From assembly GCA_003151955.1 (NCBI GenBank), contig PLZB01000044.1:1-39220 (forward strand): DNA of 39,220 nt, written 5' to 3'. Position 1 is the first letter of the stretch, and the number at the start of each line of letters is the position of its first letter. Under the pieces are notes generated by a model, which did no database searches, had not been told where the DNA came from, and saw nothing but the letters and a program-made list of their open reading frames with translations. Origin of the DNA: Acidimicrobiaceae bacterium. Its GTDB lineage: Bacteria > Actinomycetota > Acidimicrobiia > Acidimicrobiales > UBA8190. The position numbers and the translations under genes are program-made. This document shows positions 15,955 through 23,057 of this stretch, one piece after another.

Positions 15955-17532
15955 ATGGCCCCGTCGCGACCCCTCCTCCGGCCGACGGCCGTCGTCGCCG
16001 GGGCCGGCCGCTACGTCCGGCCCGGGGGCCCCTGGGACCGGGGGTCCCTCGAGTCGGGCTTCCCCCCCAGCGCGGCCCGGGCCGTGGTCGACGACGACGG
16101 CCGGCTGGCCGGGGCGGACCTCGACCACCGGATCGGGGCCCTGGCCGGCCGTCTCCGGGCCGCCGGGGTGGGCCGGGGGACGGTGGTGGCCTGGCAGCTC
16201 CAGAACGGGGCCGCCGCCCTCCTCCTCTACCGGGCCTGCTGGCGGCTGGGGGCGGTGGCCGCCCCCCTCCACCACCGGCTGGGGCCGGCCGAGGTCGAGG
16301 CCGCCCTGGGCCAGGTCGACCCGGTCCTGGTCCTGGCCGGGCCCGACCTCCCCGCGGCCGAGCGCCACGGGACGCTGACCCTGGGGGGAGCGGCCGGACC
16401 CGACGACCTGGCCGACCTCCTCCCCCCCGGCCCCCCCGTGGACATGGCCGACTCGCCGGCCCAGGGGACGGACCTGGCGGTCGTCCTCTTCACCTCGGGC
16501 TCGACGGGGACCCCCAAGGCCGTCCTCCACACCCAGCGGGGCCTGGGCTACAAGGCCGCCCTGATGGTGGAGGCCCACGGTCTCGACCGGTCCGACGCCG
16601 TCCTGATGCCGGCCCCCCTGGCCCACATCTCGGGACTCTTGAACGGGGTCCTCCTCCCCGCCGCGGCGGGGATCCCCACCGTCCTCATGGCCGGCTGGGA
16701 CCCCGACCGGGCTCTGGGGCTCATCGGGTCGGAGGGGGTCACCTTCATGGGGGCACCCCCGGTCTTCTTCTCCCAGATGGCCGCCTCGGAGCGGTTCAGG
16801 CCGGAGACGGTGGCGAGCCTCCGGCTGGTCTCGACCGGAGGTGCCTCGGTCAGCCCGGCCTTCGTGACGTCGACGGCGGAGACCTTCGGCTGCCGGGTCA
16901 AGCGGACCTACGGCTCGACCGAGGCCCCCACCGTCACCACCTCGGGACCCGACGACCCCCTGGACCGGGCCCGGGACAGCGACGGCAGAGCCGTCGGGGA
17001 GGTCGAGCTCGTCATCCGCGACCCGGCCACGGGAGCGGAGATCCCGACCGGGGAGCCGGGGGAGATCTGGATCCGGGGCCCCGAGCTCTTCGTCGGCTAC
17101 GCGGAGCGGGCCGCCACCGAGCAGGCCATGGCCCAGCCGGGGGGCTGGTTCAAAACCGGGGACCTCGGGGTCCTCGACCGCGAGGGCTGGCTCAAGGTGG
17201 TGGGCCGGCTCTCGGACATCATCATCCGGGCCGGGGAGAATATCTCGGCCTCTGAGGTCGAGGCCGTCCTCGAGGCCCACCCGGCCGTCCGGCACGCCGT
17301 GGCCGTCCCCGTCCCCGACGAGGCCCTGGGGGAGCGGGTGGCCGCCTACGTGGAGACGACAGAGGCCTTCGACCTGGAGACCTGCCGGGCCTGGTTCACC
17401 GAGCAGGGGGTGACCCGGTTCAAGACCCCGGAGTTCGTCGTCCGGGTCGACGCCATCCCGGTGCTGGCCGCCGGGAAGCCGGACCGGGCCGCCCTCCGGA
17501 GGGCGGCGGCCGAGCTGACGGCGACGCCGTAG
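15955..17532 (+). CDS. Acyl-CoA ligase (AMP-forming synthetase)
   Basis: A 525-residue adenylate-forming ligase when read from ATG 15955; an in-frame GTG at 15928 would add 9 residues and has no better ribosome site. AMP motif FTSGSTGTPKAV is at 179-190. YGSTEAPTV, WFKTGDLGVLDREGWL, the hinge GRLSDIIIRAGENI and the C-terminal catalytic Lys in AAGKPDRAALRR are all present, so the enzyme looks intact. It diverges from the other ligase across operator site 2. The two ligases have different binding-pocket regions and presumably activate different acids or different stages of one substrate. Confidence 0.87.
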   Translation: MAPSRPLLRPTAVVAGAGRYVRPGGPWDRGSLESGFPPSAARAVVDDDGRLAGADLDHRIGALAGRLRAAGVGRGTVVAWQLQNGAAALLLYRACWRLGAVAAPLHHRLGPAEVEAALGQVDPVLVLAGPDLPAAERHGTLTLGGAAGPDDLADLLPPGPPVDMADSPAQGTDLAVVLFTSGSTGTPKAVLHTQRGLGYKAALMVEAHGLDRSDAVLMPAPLAHISGLLNGVLLPAAAGIPTVLMAGWDPDRALGLIGSEGVTFMGAPPVFFSQMAASERFRPETVASLRLVSTGGASVSPAFVTSTAETFGCRVKRTYGSTEAPTVTTSGPDDPLDRARDSDGRAVGEVELVIRDPATGAEIPTGEPGEIWIRGPELFVGYAERAATEQAMAQPGGWFKTGDLGVLDREGWLKVVGRLSDIIIRAGENISASEVEAVLEAHPAVRHAVAVPVPDEALGERVAAYVETTEAFDLETCRAWFTEQGVTRFKTPEFVVRVDAIPVLAAGKPDRAALRRAAAELTATP

Positions 17533-17541
17533 ATCAGGGGT

Positions 17542-17579
17542 AATATTGAGTTGACTCGATAGTGAGACAGCTCTATATT
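17542..17579. promoter_or_regulatory. Inverted repeat spanning the toxin-antitoxin promoter
   Basis: AATATTGAG (17542-17550) and CTCTATATT (17571-17579) are inverted copies with one mismatched pair, flanking 20 bases that contain the -35 box. The right arm includes the -10 box. This is a good place for the antitoxin, or antitoxin-toxin complex, to repress its own operon. Confidence 0.5.
17551..17579 (+). promoter_or_regulatory. Near-consensus housekeeping promoter of the toxin-antitoxin operon
   Basis: TTGACT (17551-17556), a 17-base spacer and TATATT (17574-17579) match the sigma-70/sigma-A consensus closely. The expected transcription start is near 17586, at or just before the GTG codons at 17586 and 17588, so the first gene would be leaderless. 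It stands out because the other promoters of the window lack clear boxes. Confidence 0.75.
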
Positions 17580-17587
17580 GTCGACGT

Positions 17588-17960
17588 GTGGCGATACCCC
17601 GACATCCCCAGGTGGTTGAGTGGTTCGGCGACCTGAAGGACGATGAGAGGGTCGAAGTGGACGGGAGCCTGAAGTCACCTCAAGGAACACGGACGTGCCG
17701 CTGCGATGCCGGACGTTCGTCATCGGATCGTGACCTCGAGGCACCACCCCCACATGAGTGAGGTTCGGATTGACCTGGATGACCGCCGGGTCTTCCGCGT
17801 CCTCGTTGGTTTCGGGGAGGATGACCGCCCCGCACTGCTCTTGGCGGGGAACAAGGCCGGACTGGGCAATGCGTGGTACCAGAAGAACGTGCCGGTAGCC
17901 GACAATCGGTTCGATGACTACCTCACAGCCGTGAAGCAGGCGAATGAGAAGCAGCGATGA
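17588..17960 (+). pseudogene. RelE/HigB-like toxin gene with a +1 frameshift
   Basis: The family is recognised across two frames. The first frame (17588 to about 17677) reads HPQVVEWFGDLKDDERVEVD, like the N-terminus of Gp49/HigB-type toxins. The second (17679-17960) reads LKEHGRAAAMPDVRH, IVTSRHHPHMSEVR, VFRVLVGF, ALLLAGNKAG and WYQKNVPVADNRFDDYL, matching the family's middle and C-terminus. One extra base between 17675 and 17678 breaks the frame. An internal ATG at 17709 or 17754 could give a truncated product lacking the N-terminal helices. Such toxins are ribosome-dependent mRNA endonucleases. The stop overlaps the antitoxin start as ATGA. It may be a real inactivation or a sequence error. 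Confidence 0.7.
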
Positions 17961-18427
17961 GCGATCTTCCCGAAGGATGGGACCTCTACGATCCGGACGA
18001 CCACGAGCTCAGCAGAGACGCCGACTACCAACGCGCCCGGCAGGCTGCCGCCGAGCGGGCCGAGCGACGTCGTGGCGAATACGGAAAGGCACTGGCTGCT
18101 ATGCGACGGGCACGCTCACTCACCCAGGTGGCGCTGGCGTCGCAGCTCGGGGTCGCCCAGGGCGAAGTTTCGCGCATCGAGCACCAGAACGACCTCCTCA
18201 TTTCGACCCTGGCCCGGTACGTGGCCGGGGCGGGCGGCACGCTCTCCATCTCGGCGCGATTCACCGACGAGACGATCGAGCTGGACGGGACAGAGCAGGA
18301 CTTCGACGACGACGGGAACCTGGTCGACGCTGTCATTGCTTCGGACCCTGCGGTGGTTGCCGAGCTCGGCGCGCTGCTGGGTCGGTACGACGCACAGGAA
18401 GTGAGGTTTCGTGCTGCTGCCGCCTGA
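17957..18427 (+). CDS. XRE-family antitoxin (HigA-like)
   Basis: A 156-residue protein with a helix-turn-helix at about 45-100 (LAAMRRARSLTQVALASQLGV, EVSRIEHQNDLLISTLARYV), the usual form for antitoxins paired with RelE/HigB-type toxins. A charged N-terminal segment (DPDDHELSRDADYQRAR) and a C-terminal acidic region (SARFTDETIELDG) flank it. The ATG overlaps the toxin stop. It should bind and neutralise the toxin and repress the operon, perhaps at the inverted repeat 17542-17579. Base composition is clearly lower in GC than that of the flanking catabolic genes, suggesting horizontal transfer. Confidence 0.82.
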   Translation: MSDLPEGWDLYDPDDHELSRDADYQRARQAAAERAERRRGEYGKALAAMRRARSLTQVALASQLGVAQGEVSRIEHQNDLLISTLARYVAGAGGTLSISARFTDETIELDGTEQDFDDDGNLVDAVIASDPAVVAELGALLGRYDAQEVRFRAAAA

Positions 18428-18806
18428 CATCGCCACCCCGTTTCGGAATTCCGAAGAGAGGGCAAAGGCACGCGATCGCCTGGAGGCTCGAGATCAGACC
18501 ATCCGGGCCATCGCAGATCTGGCGTCCATCTCGCCGGATCGTTGGACTTCAGCCACCCACGCTGTCTTTCCCGACAGGTTCAACGGAGTCCCTGATCCTG
18601 CCTCCGACCGTCTGAACCGTTGGATGAATCTCTTCTCCGAGGAGATTGACGAGGTCCATCACATCGCCACATGCGAGCATCCCCTGGGTGATGTCGAGGT
18701 CAAGCAGGCCTTGTATCTCGCAGCGAGGCTTCTCGCCACCGTGACCGACCGGACCATCGACGACGTCGACAAGATCGATCTGGACGATGAGGGCCTTCCC
18801 CATTGA
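18411..18806 (+). CDS. Small unknown protein, third gene of the toxin-antitoxin operon
   Basis: A 131-residue soluble, acidic protein that I do not recognise. The GTG at 18411 lies inside the end of the antitoxin gene (17-base overlap), so it is translated from the same message. The sequence is mostly helical in character, with an Arg/Lys/Glu-rich N-terminal half (NSEERAKARDRLEARDQ) and an acidic end (DDVDKIDLDDEG). No signal peptide, membrane segment or known motif is seen. It shares the lower GC of the module and so probably moved with it. A role as accessory to the antitoxin is possible but unsupported. Confidence 0.7.
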   Translation: MLLPPDIATPFRNSEERAKARDRLEARDQTIRAIADLASISPDRWTSATHAVFPDRFNGVPDPASDRLNRWMNLFSEEIDEVHHIATCEHPLGDVEVKQALYLAARLLATVTDRTIDDVDKIDLDDEGLPH

Positions 18807-18821
18807 ACTCGTTGCAAGGGT

Positions 18822-18839
18822 GGGCCCCGCCCCGGGCCC
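18822..18839 (+). terminator. GC hairpin after the toxin-antitoxin operon
   Basis: GGGCCC (18822-18827) and GGGCCC (18834-18839) pair with a 6-base loop, 16 bases after the stop of the small third gene. No T-tract follows, so this is only a possible terminator. A second weaker pair, CGGGAT with ATCCCG, lies just downstream. Confidence 0.35.
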
Positions 18840-18893
18840 GATTCCGGGATTGCCGTACGGGGATCCCGCTACTCGTCTCAGGCTTTCTCTAGC

Positions 18894-18926
18894 TGTATAT
18901 GATCGGAGCACATACACCCGTATAGA
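18894..18926 (+). promoter_or_regulatory. Inverted repeat and -10-like boxes before the AAA ATPase gene
   Basis: TGTATATG (18894-18901) and CACATACA (18909-18916) form an inverted repeat with one mismatch and a 7-base spacer. TATGAT (18898-18903) and TATAGA (18921-18926) are both plausible -10 boxes. The second would start transcription close to the GTG/ATG at 18933/18936, giving a leaderless message. No good -35 box is seen, so activation or an atypical sigma factor may be needed. Confidence 0.4.
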
Positions 18927-18935
18927 GTCTGAGTG

Positions 18936-20111
18936 ATGGATCCGATCCGCAATCCGTTCGCCCCCGGGGCCGGCCGCCGACCTCCCGAGCTGGCCGGCCG
19001 GGACGCCGATCTGAGCCGCTTCGAGGTGCTCCTGGAGCGAGCCGAACGGGGGCACTGCGACCGGGGCATCATCCACACCGGCCTCCGGGGTGTCGGCAAG
19101 ACGGTGCTCCTCAACGAGTACCGACGCGCCGCCGAGGAACGGGACTGGATCGTGGCCAAGATCGAGGCCGGGGCCGGGCGGTCCTTCCGGCAACTGGCCG
19201 CCCAGGCCCTGGGGCCGCCGCTGCGGGCAGCCGGGAGCCGCTTCGGGATCCACCGGCTCGGGGGACTGCTGGCCGTGTTCAAGGCCTTCACCCTCCAGGC
19301 GGCCCCGGACGGGAGCCTGGCCCTCGGGATCGACGTCACTGCCGACCCGAGCCGGGCCGCCACCGGCGACCTCGAGATCGACCTCACCGAGCTGCTCCTG
19401 GACCTCGGAGCCGCCGCCGCCGAGCTGGGATCGGGAGCGCTCCTCCTCATCGACGAGATGCAGGATCTCGGCGGCAGCGAGCGGGAGGCGGTGGCCGGAG
19501 CCTGCCACCAGCTCAACCAGCGAAACCTCCCCGTCGTGGTCGTCGGAGCCGGCCTTCCCAACCTCCCGGCCGCCCTCGCCGAGGCCCGGTCCTATGCCGA
19601 GCGGCTCTTCGAGTACCGGATGGTCGGTGCCCTCGATCCCGCCTCGGCCCGGGTCGCCCTGACCCGGCCCACCCAGGCCCTCGGCGTCAGGTGGCGGGCC
19701 GACGCCCTCGACACGATTCTCGACGTCACCCAGGGCTACCCCTACTTCCTCCAGGTCTACGGACGGATGACCTGGGAGTACTGCACCAGCAACCCCATCG
19801 ACATTCGGGGCGTGACGACCGGCATCAAGGCGGCACGCTACGAGCTCGACAACGGCTTCTACGGCAGCCGCTGGGAGCGGGCCACCACCCGCCAGCGGGA
19901 CTACCTGCGGGCCATGGCCGAGATCGGCGGCGAGGAGCCGGTGGCCACCAAGGCCGTCGCCGAGCACCTCGACAGCGGACCGACCAAGCTCAGCGTCCCC
20001 CGGGACCAGCTCATCCGGAAGGGTCTCCTCTACGCCCCCGAGCGTGGGCTGATCGGCTACACCGTCCCCGGCATGGCCGAGTTCATCCTCCGCCAGCCCG
20101 AGCTGACCTGA
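18936..20111 (+). CDS. AAA-family ATP-binding protein (ORC/archaeal-ATPase-like)
   Basis: A 391-residue P-loop ATPase. Walker A GLRGVGKT is at 49-56 and Walker B ALLLIDE at 168-174, followed by MQDLGG. The pattern of an N-terminal GRDADLSRFEVLLERAERG segment, the P-loop and a C-terminal winged-helix-like part (AVAEHLDSGPTKLSVPRDQLIRKGLL) matches the broad group of ORC/Cdc6-like or MNS-type ATPases often found near mobile or defence genes. The process it serves is unknown. ATG 18936 is preceded by an in-frame GTG at 18933. GC is high, unlike the preceding toxin-antitoxin genes. Confidence 0.78.
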   Translation: MDPIRNPFAPGAGRRPPELAGRDADLSRFEVLLERAERGHCDRGIIHTGLRGVGKTVLLNEYRRAAEERDWIVAKIEAGAGRSFRQLAAQALGPPLRAAGSRFGIHRLGGLLAVFKAFTLQAAPDGSLALGIDVTADPSRAATGDLEIDLTELLLDLGAAAAELGSGALLLIDEMQDLGGSEREAVAGACHQLNQRNLPVVVVGAGLPNLPAALAEARSYAERLFEYRMVGALDPASARVALTRPTQALGVRWRADALDTILDVTQGYPYFLQVYGRMTWEYCTSNPIDIRGVTTGIKAARYELDNGFYGSRWERATTRQRDYLRAMAEIGGEEPVATKAVAEHLDSGPTKLSVPRDQLIRKGLLYAPERGLIGYTVPGMAEFILRQPELT

Positions 20112-20117
20112 CCCGGC

Positions 20118-20690
20118 TCAGTCGGCTTCGGCCCGGGCCACCGCCTCGGCCGGGTCGGCGTCGCCGTAGAGGACGGTCATCAGCGCCGGGAGGTAGCGGT
20201 CGACGTTGGCGACGTTCACGTAGACGACCTGGCGGATCATCCCGGCCAGCACGCCGGAGGCGGCCAGGGGGGCGGGGTCGACGCCGGTGAAGTCGACGCT
20301 GGTGCAGAACCGGACCTCCCCGTCATCGAGCTCCAGCTCGAAGGCGCCCAGGAGCATCCCGAAGTTGGCCCGGGCCACGAACTCGGCCATCCTCGGGCGG
20401 CGCTCGGGGGGGACGAAGGCGGGGATCACCGAGGTGAAGAGGACGAGGTCCCGGTCGGGGGGGACCTGGGCCACGCAGAGCCACCGGCCGTTGTTCCCCT
20501 CGACGGCCATGGCCAGGGCCCGGTCACCGGCGTCCTCCTCGGCCAGGGGCCAGCCGTCGTCGCGGAGGAACTGCTCGAGGGTGCCCAGGAGGACCTGGCC
20601 TGCCTCGGACAACTCGTCGGACCCTTCACCCGTGGGCGCCGAAGCCGGCTTCAGCGGCTTCCGGCCGGTCCCCGCCTTGGCCGACGGCAC
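20118..20690 (-). CDS. YbjN-domain protein
   Basis: A 190-residue protein of the YbjN family (class I chaperone-like fold related to type III secretion chaperones). Recognisable stretches are FLRDDGWPLAEED, GNNGRWLCVAQV, PERRPRMAEFVARANFGMLLGAFEL and DDGEVRFCTSVDF. An N-terminal Lys/Pro-rich tail of about 25 residues precedes the domain. The GTG at 20690 directly follows the stop of the upstream large gene (TAG then GTG), so translation is coupled. A chaperone-like protein next to a candidate secreted effector suggests, but does not show, that it binds that protein. Confidence 0.75.
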   Translation of the reverse strand: MPSAKAGTGRKPLKPASAPTGEGSDELSEAGQVLLGTLEQFLRDDGWPLAEEDAGDRALAMAVEGNNGRWLCVAQVPPDRDLVLFTSVIPAFVPPERRPRMAEFVARANFGMLLGAFELELDDGEVRFCTSVDFTGVDPAPLAASGVLAGMIRQVVYVNVANVDRYLPALMTVLYGDADPAEAVARAEAD

Positions 20691-22958
20691 CTAGGCGGTC
20701 CGGCCCAGGGCCTGGGCCGCCATCAGCTCGAGCTTCTCCCGGAAGGCGGCCACATAGGCGTCCCAGACCGGGTCGGGGTAGACCCGCTCGTCGGGGGAGC
20801 CGTCCACCCCGGTCTTGTTGAACTTCCCACCGTGCATGATCACGCTCAGGGCGCCGAAGCTCATCTGGCGGGCGGCGGCCAGGGTGTCGGGGTCCATGAC
20901 CCCGGAGATCTCAGGATGGGGCCGGGAGGCCTCGGCCTTCTGCTGGGCGGCGGCCTGCCGGCGCGTCTCCTCGGGACGGAGCTTCTCGAGGAGATCCCGC
21001 TTGGTCCCCTCGTCGTAAGCCCCGGTGTTGATCTGCTTCATGGTGGCGTTGACGAGGCCCTGGTAGTCGGTGTCCCCCTTGAAGAGCTTCCGGAAGGCCC
21101 AGCCCCCGCCCCGGCTGTCCCCGCCCTTGCCACTGAAGGCGATCTGGTTCCGGACCTCGGAGAGCCGCTTGGCGTCGCGCCAGCGGTCCCGCATGTTCCC
21201 CGGGGTGTTCCCGATGGTGGTGAAGACCCCCTTGAACTTGTCCAGGAGGGTCTTGGGGGTGTCCTCCTCCACCAGGGCCTTCATCAGGCGGGTGTGGGCC
21301 TCGCCGTAGGAGTGGGTGGCGGCCGGGTCGTAGTGGAGGAACTCCTCGGTCATGGCCTTGTGGGTCTCCGACCCGGGCCGGGTCTCCATCACGCCGGTGG
21401 AGGGCATCTGGCCGGGGAGCAGGGGCTGGATGTCGATGTTGTAGGCGCCCAGGAGGGCCTTGGCCTGGGGGTCGCCCTCCAGAGCCCGGGTGATGATGGA
21501 GTCGGCCGCGGCCGAGGGGTCGTTCCGGATGAGCTTCTCGGCCGAGCCCGACTTGTGGGCCCCGAAGTAGTCGGTCCGGGACTTCTTGGTGGCCCCGGCC
21601 CGGATGCTGTCGGCGATGGCGTGGCCGAGGCTGTGGAGGGCCCCGACCCCGGACATGACGATGCTGGCGGCCCGGGGGATCCCGAACCCGCCGGCGGAGG
21701 CCACCTCGGCCAGGGCCAGCCCGGCGTTGGTGAGGGACTTGGCCACGTTGAAGGACTCCGACTCGACCTGTTGGCCGGCCCGGACCCAGAGCTTCTCGAT
21801 GGCCAGGGAGAGGTCCTCCTTGGCCTTCACGCTCTTGACCTTGGCCCCCTCCCGCCGGGTGGCGTCGAGCTGGATGGCCCGGGGGACGAGGGCCAGGGCC
21901 GACTTCAGGGCGCTGAAGCCGTTGGAGAAGATGCTAAGACCGGGGACCCAGTGGAACAGCTGGGTGGTGACCTGCGAGCCCTGGGCGTTCTCGACCACCT
22001 CCATGACGGACTGGGCCGTCGAGGTCAGGGCCGAGGCCGATCCGGCCCCCTTCTCCGCCACCTCGGTCTTCCCGGCCTTCTCGTCCTTGATGGACTTGAC
22101 GAAGGCGGCCACCCCGCTGACGACGCCGGCGGCCTGGGTGATGATGCCGAGGATGCCCGAGGCCCAGTCCGACTTCGACTTCATGGAGGGGGCGCTGTAA
22201 AGGGCGTCGCCCTTCTTGTTGTAGCCGGTGTCGAGCTCCTGCTTGACGATGGACATCCCCTTGGACCCGGGGAGCTTGGGGTCCTGGAAGTGCTGACCGA
22301 TGGCGGAGCCCCCGCCGGCGATCTGGCTGGTGACGCCAGCGCCGGTCCCGATGTCGGAGACGGTCTCCTCGATGGTGGAGCCGCCGCCCTTCTCCTTGGT
22401 GTGGCCGACGGGGGTCGCCGTTCTCCCCTGGGCCACGCTCTCGTCGAAGAGGGCCTTCACGGCCCGGGCCATGTTCCAGCGCTTGACCTTCACCAACCGC
22501 CGCTCGGAGGGGGTGAAGAGGAGGGGCTTGAAGTCCTTGAGGGCGATGACCTTCCCGGCCACGGTGACGCTGCCGGTGGTCCAGTAGGTCTCGAGGAGGG
22601 CCAGGGCCCCTTCCTCGTCGCCGGCCCGCCGGAGAACCTCGGCCGACTTCATGGCGTCGGAGCTGAGGACGGCGTTCTGGACGGCCTGGGCCTCGGTCGG
22701 CGTGAGGGCCGCCTGGACCGGCGCCTTCTTCTTCCCGAAGGACCACCGCTGCACGGCGGGGGCGGTCGGCTTCGTGACGAGTGAGGCGGTGGCCCGGTTC
22801 CCGGCCGTCCGCTGGAGGGCCAGCACGTCCGCGACCGAGCCCACCCCGGCGACAACGGCGCCCGCCGACCGGGATGGAGGGACCCGACCCGGGGTGGACC
22901 GCGCTCCGGGCTGGCCACCTCGGGGGCCGGGACGGCGCCGTGCTCTCGTGTTCCCCAC
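20691..22958 (-). CDS. Large eCIS-cargo-like protein with an LQRTAGNRA motif
   Basis: About 755 residues from GTG 22958 (GAGG six bases upstream); a GTG at 23018 would give 775. The basic, disordered N-terminus contains VLALQRTAGNRA followed by a VQR tail. This short motif recurs in proteins linked to actinobacterial extracellular contractile injection systems, often with DUF4157. The middle has hydrophobic or small-residue stretches (WASGILGIITQAAGVVSGVAAFV, ASIVMSGVGALHSLGHAIAD) that could insert in membranes; the rest is charged and helical. No catalytic motif is recognised and no sheath, tube or baseplate gene is in the window. A secreted effector or cargo role is an inference. Confidence 0.6.
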   Translation of the reverse strand: MGNTRARRRPGPRGGQPGARSTPGRVPPSRSAGAVVAGVGSVADVLALQRTAGNRATASLVTKPTAPAVQRWSFGKKKAPVQAALTPTEAQAVQNAVLSSDAMKSAEVLRRAGDEEGALALLETYWTTGSVTVAGKVIALKDFKPLLFTPSERRLVKVKRWNMARAVKALFDESVAQGRTATPVGHTKEKGGGSTIEETVSDIGTGAGVTSQIAGGGSAIGQHFQDPKLPGSKGMSIVKQELDTGYNKKGDALYSAPSMKSKSDWASGILGIITQAAGVVSGVAAFVKSIKDEKAGKTEVAEKGAGSASALTSTAQSVMEVVENAQGSQVTTQLFHWVPGLSIFSNGFSALKSALALVPRAIQLDATRREGAKVKSVKAKEDLSLAIEKLWVRAGQQVESESFNVAKSLTNAGLALAEVASAGGFGIPRAASIVMSGVGALHSLGHAIADSIRAGATKKSRTDYFGAHKSGSAEKLIRNDPSAAADSIITRALEGDPQAKALLGAYNIDIQPLLPGQMPSTGVMETRPGSETHKAMTEEFLHYDPAATHSYGEAHTRLMKALVEEDTPKTLLDKFKGVFTTIGNTPGNMRDRWRDAKRLSEVRNQIAFSGKGGDSRGGGWAFRKLFKGDTDYQGLVNATMKQINTGAYDEGTKRDLLEKLRPEETRRQAAAQQKAEASRPHPEISGVMDPDTLAAARQMSFGALSVIMHGGKFNKTGVDGSPDERVYPDPVWDAYVAAFREKLELMAAQALGRTA

Positions 22959-23038
22959 TCGGGTCCTCGCTTCGTGGACCAGCCTCGACTCTCGACCCCG
23001 ATGGTAGTCCGCGAGCACGGACCGCTGTCGGGTCGGGA

Positions 23039-23055
23039 CCCCCGTCGGCCGGGGG
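23039..23055 (-). terminator. GC hairpin after the minus-strand acyl-CoA dehydrogenase gene
   Basis: CCCCCG and CGGGGG pair with a 5-base loop, 2 bases beyond the TGA at 23058. No T-tract follows in the minus direction. It may separate the dehydrogenase from the large effector-like gene downstream. Confidence 0.35.
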
Positions 23056-23057
23056 CT

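Noticed and set aside
14166..17255. Plus-strand open frame of about 1000 codons across the acyl-CoA ligase genes
   Set aside because: It is antisense to the minus-strand ligase and out of frame with the plus-strand ligase, with Gly/Pro/Arg-biased composition and no motif.
15955..17532. Plus-strand ligase considered as a duplicate of the minus-strand ligase
   Set aside because: The two share only general adenylate-forming motifs and differ in length, N-terminus and pocket segments, so they are not a recent duplication.
17533..18935. Toxin-antitoxin module considered as part of an integrated element with attachment sites
   Set aside because: No direct repeats flanking the module and no tRNA or integrase could be found in the window, so only a general transfer origin is claimed.
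18936..20111. AAA ATPase considered as a transposition helper or a phage gene
   Set aside because: No transposase, integrase, terminal inverted repeats or target duplication is visible, and the gene has the high GC of the host.
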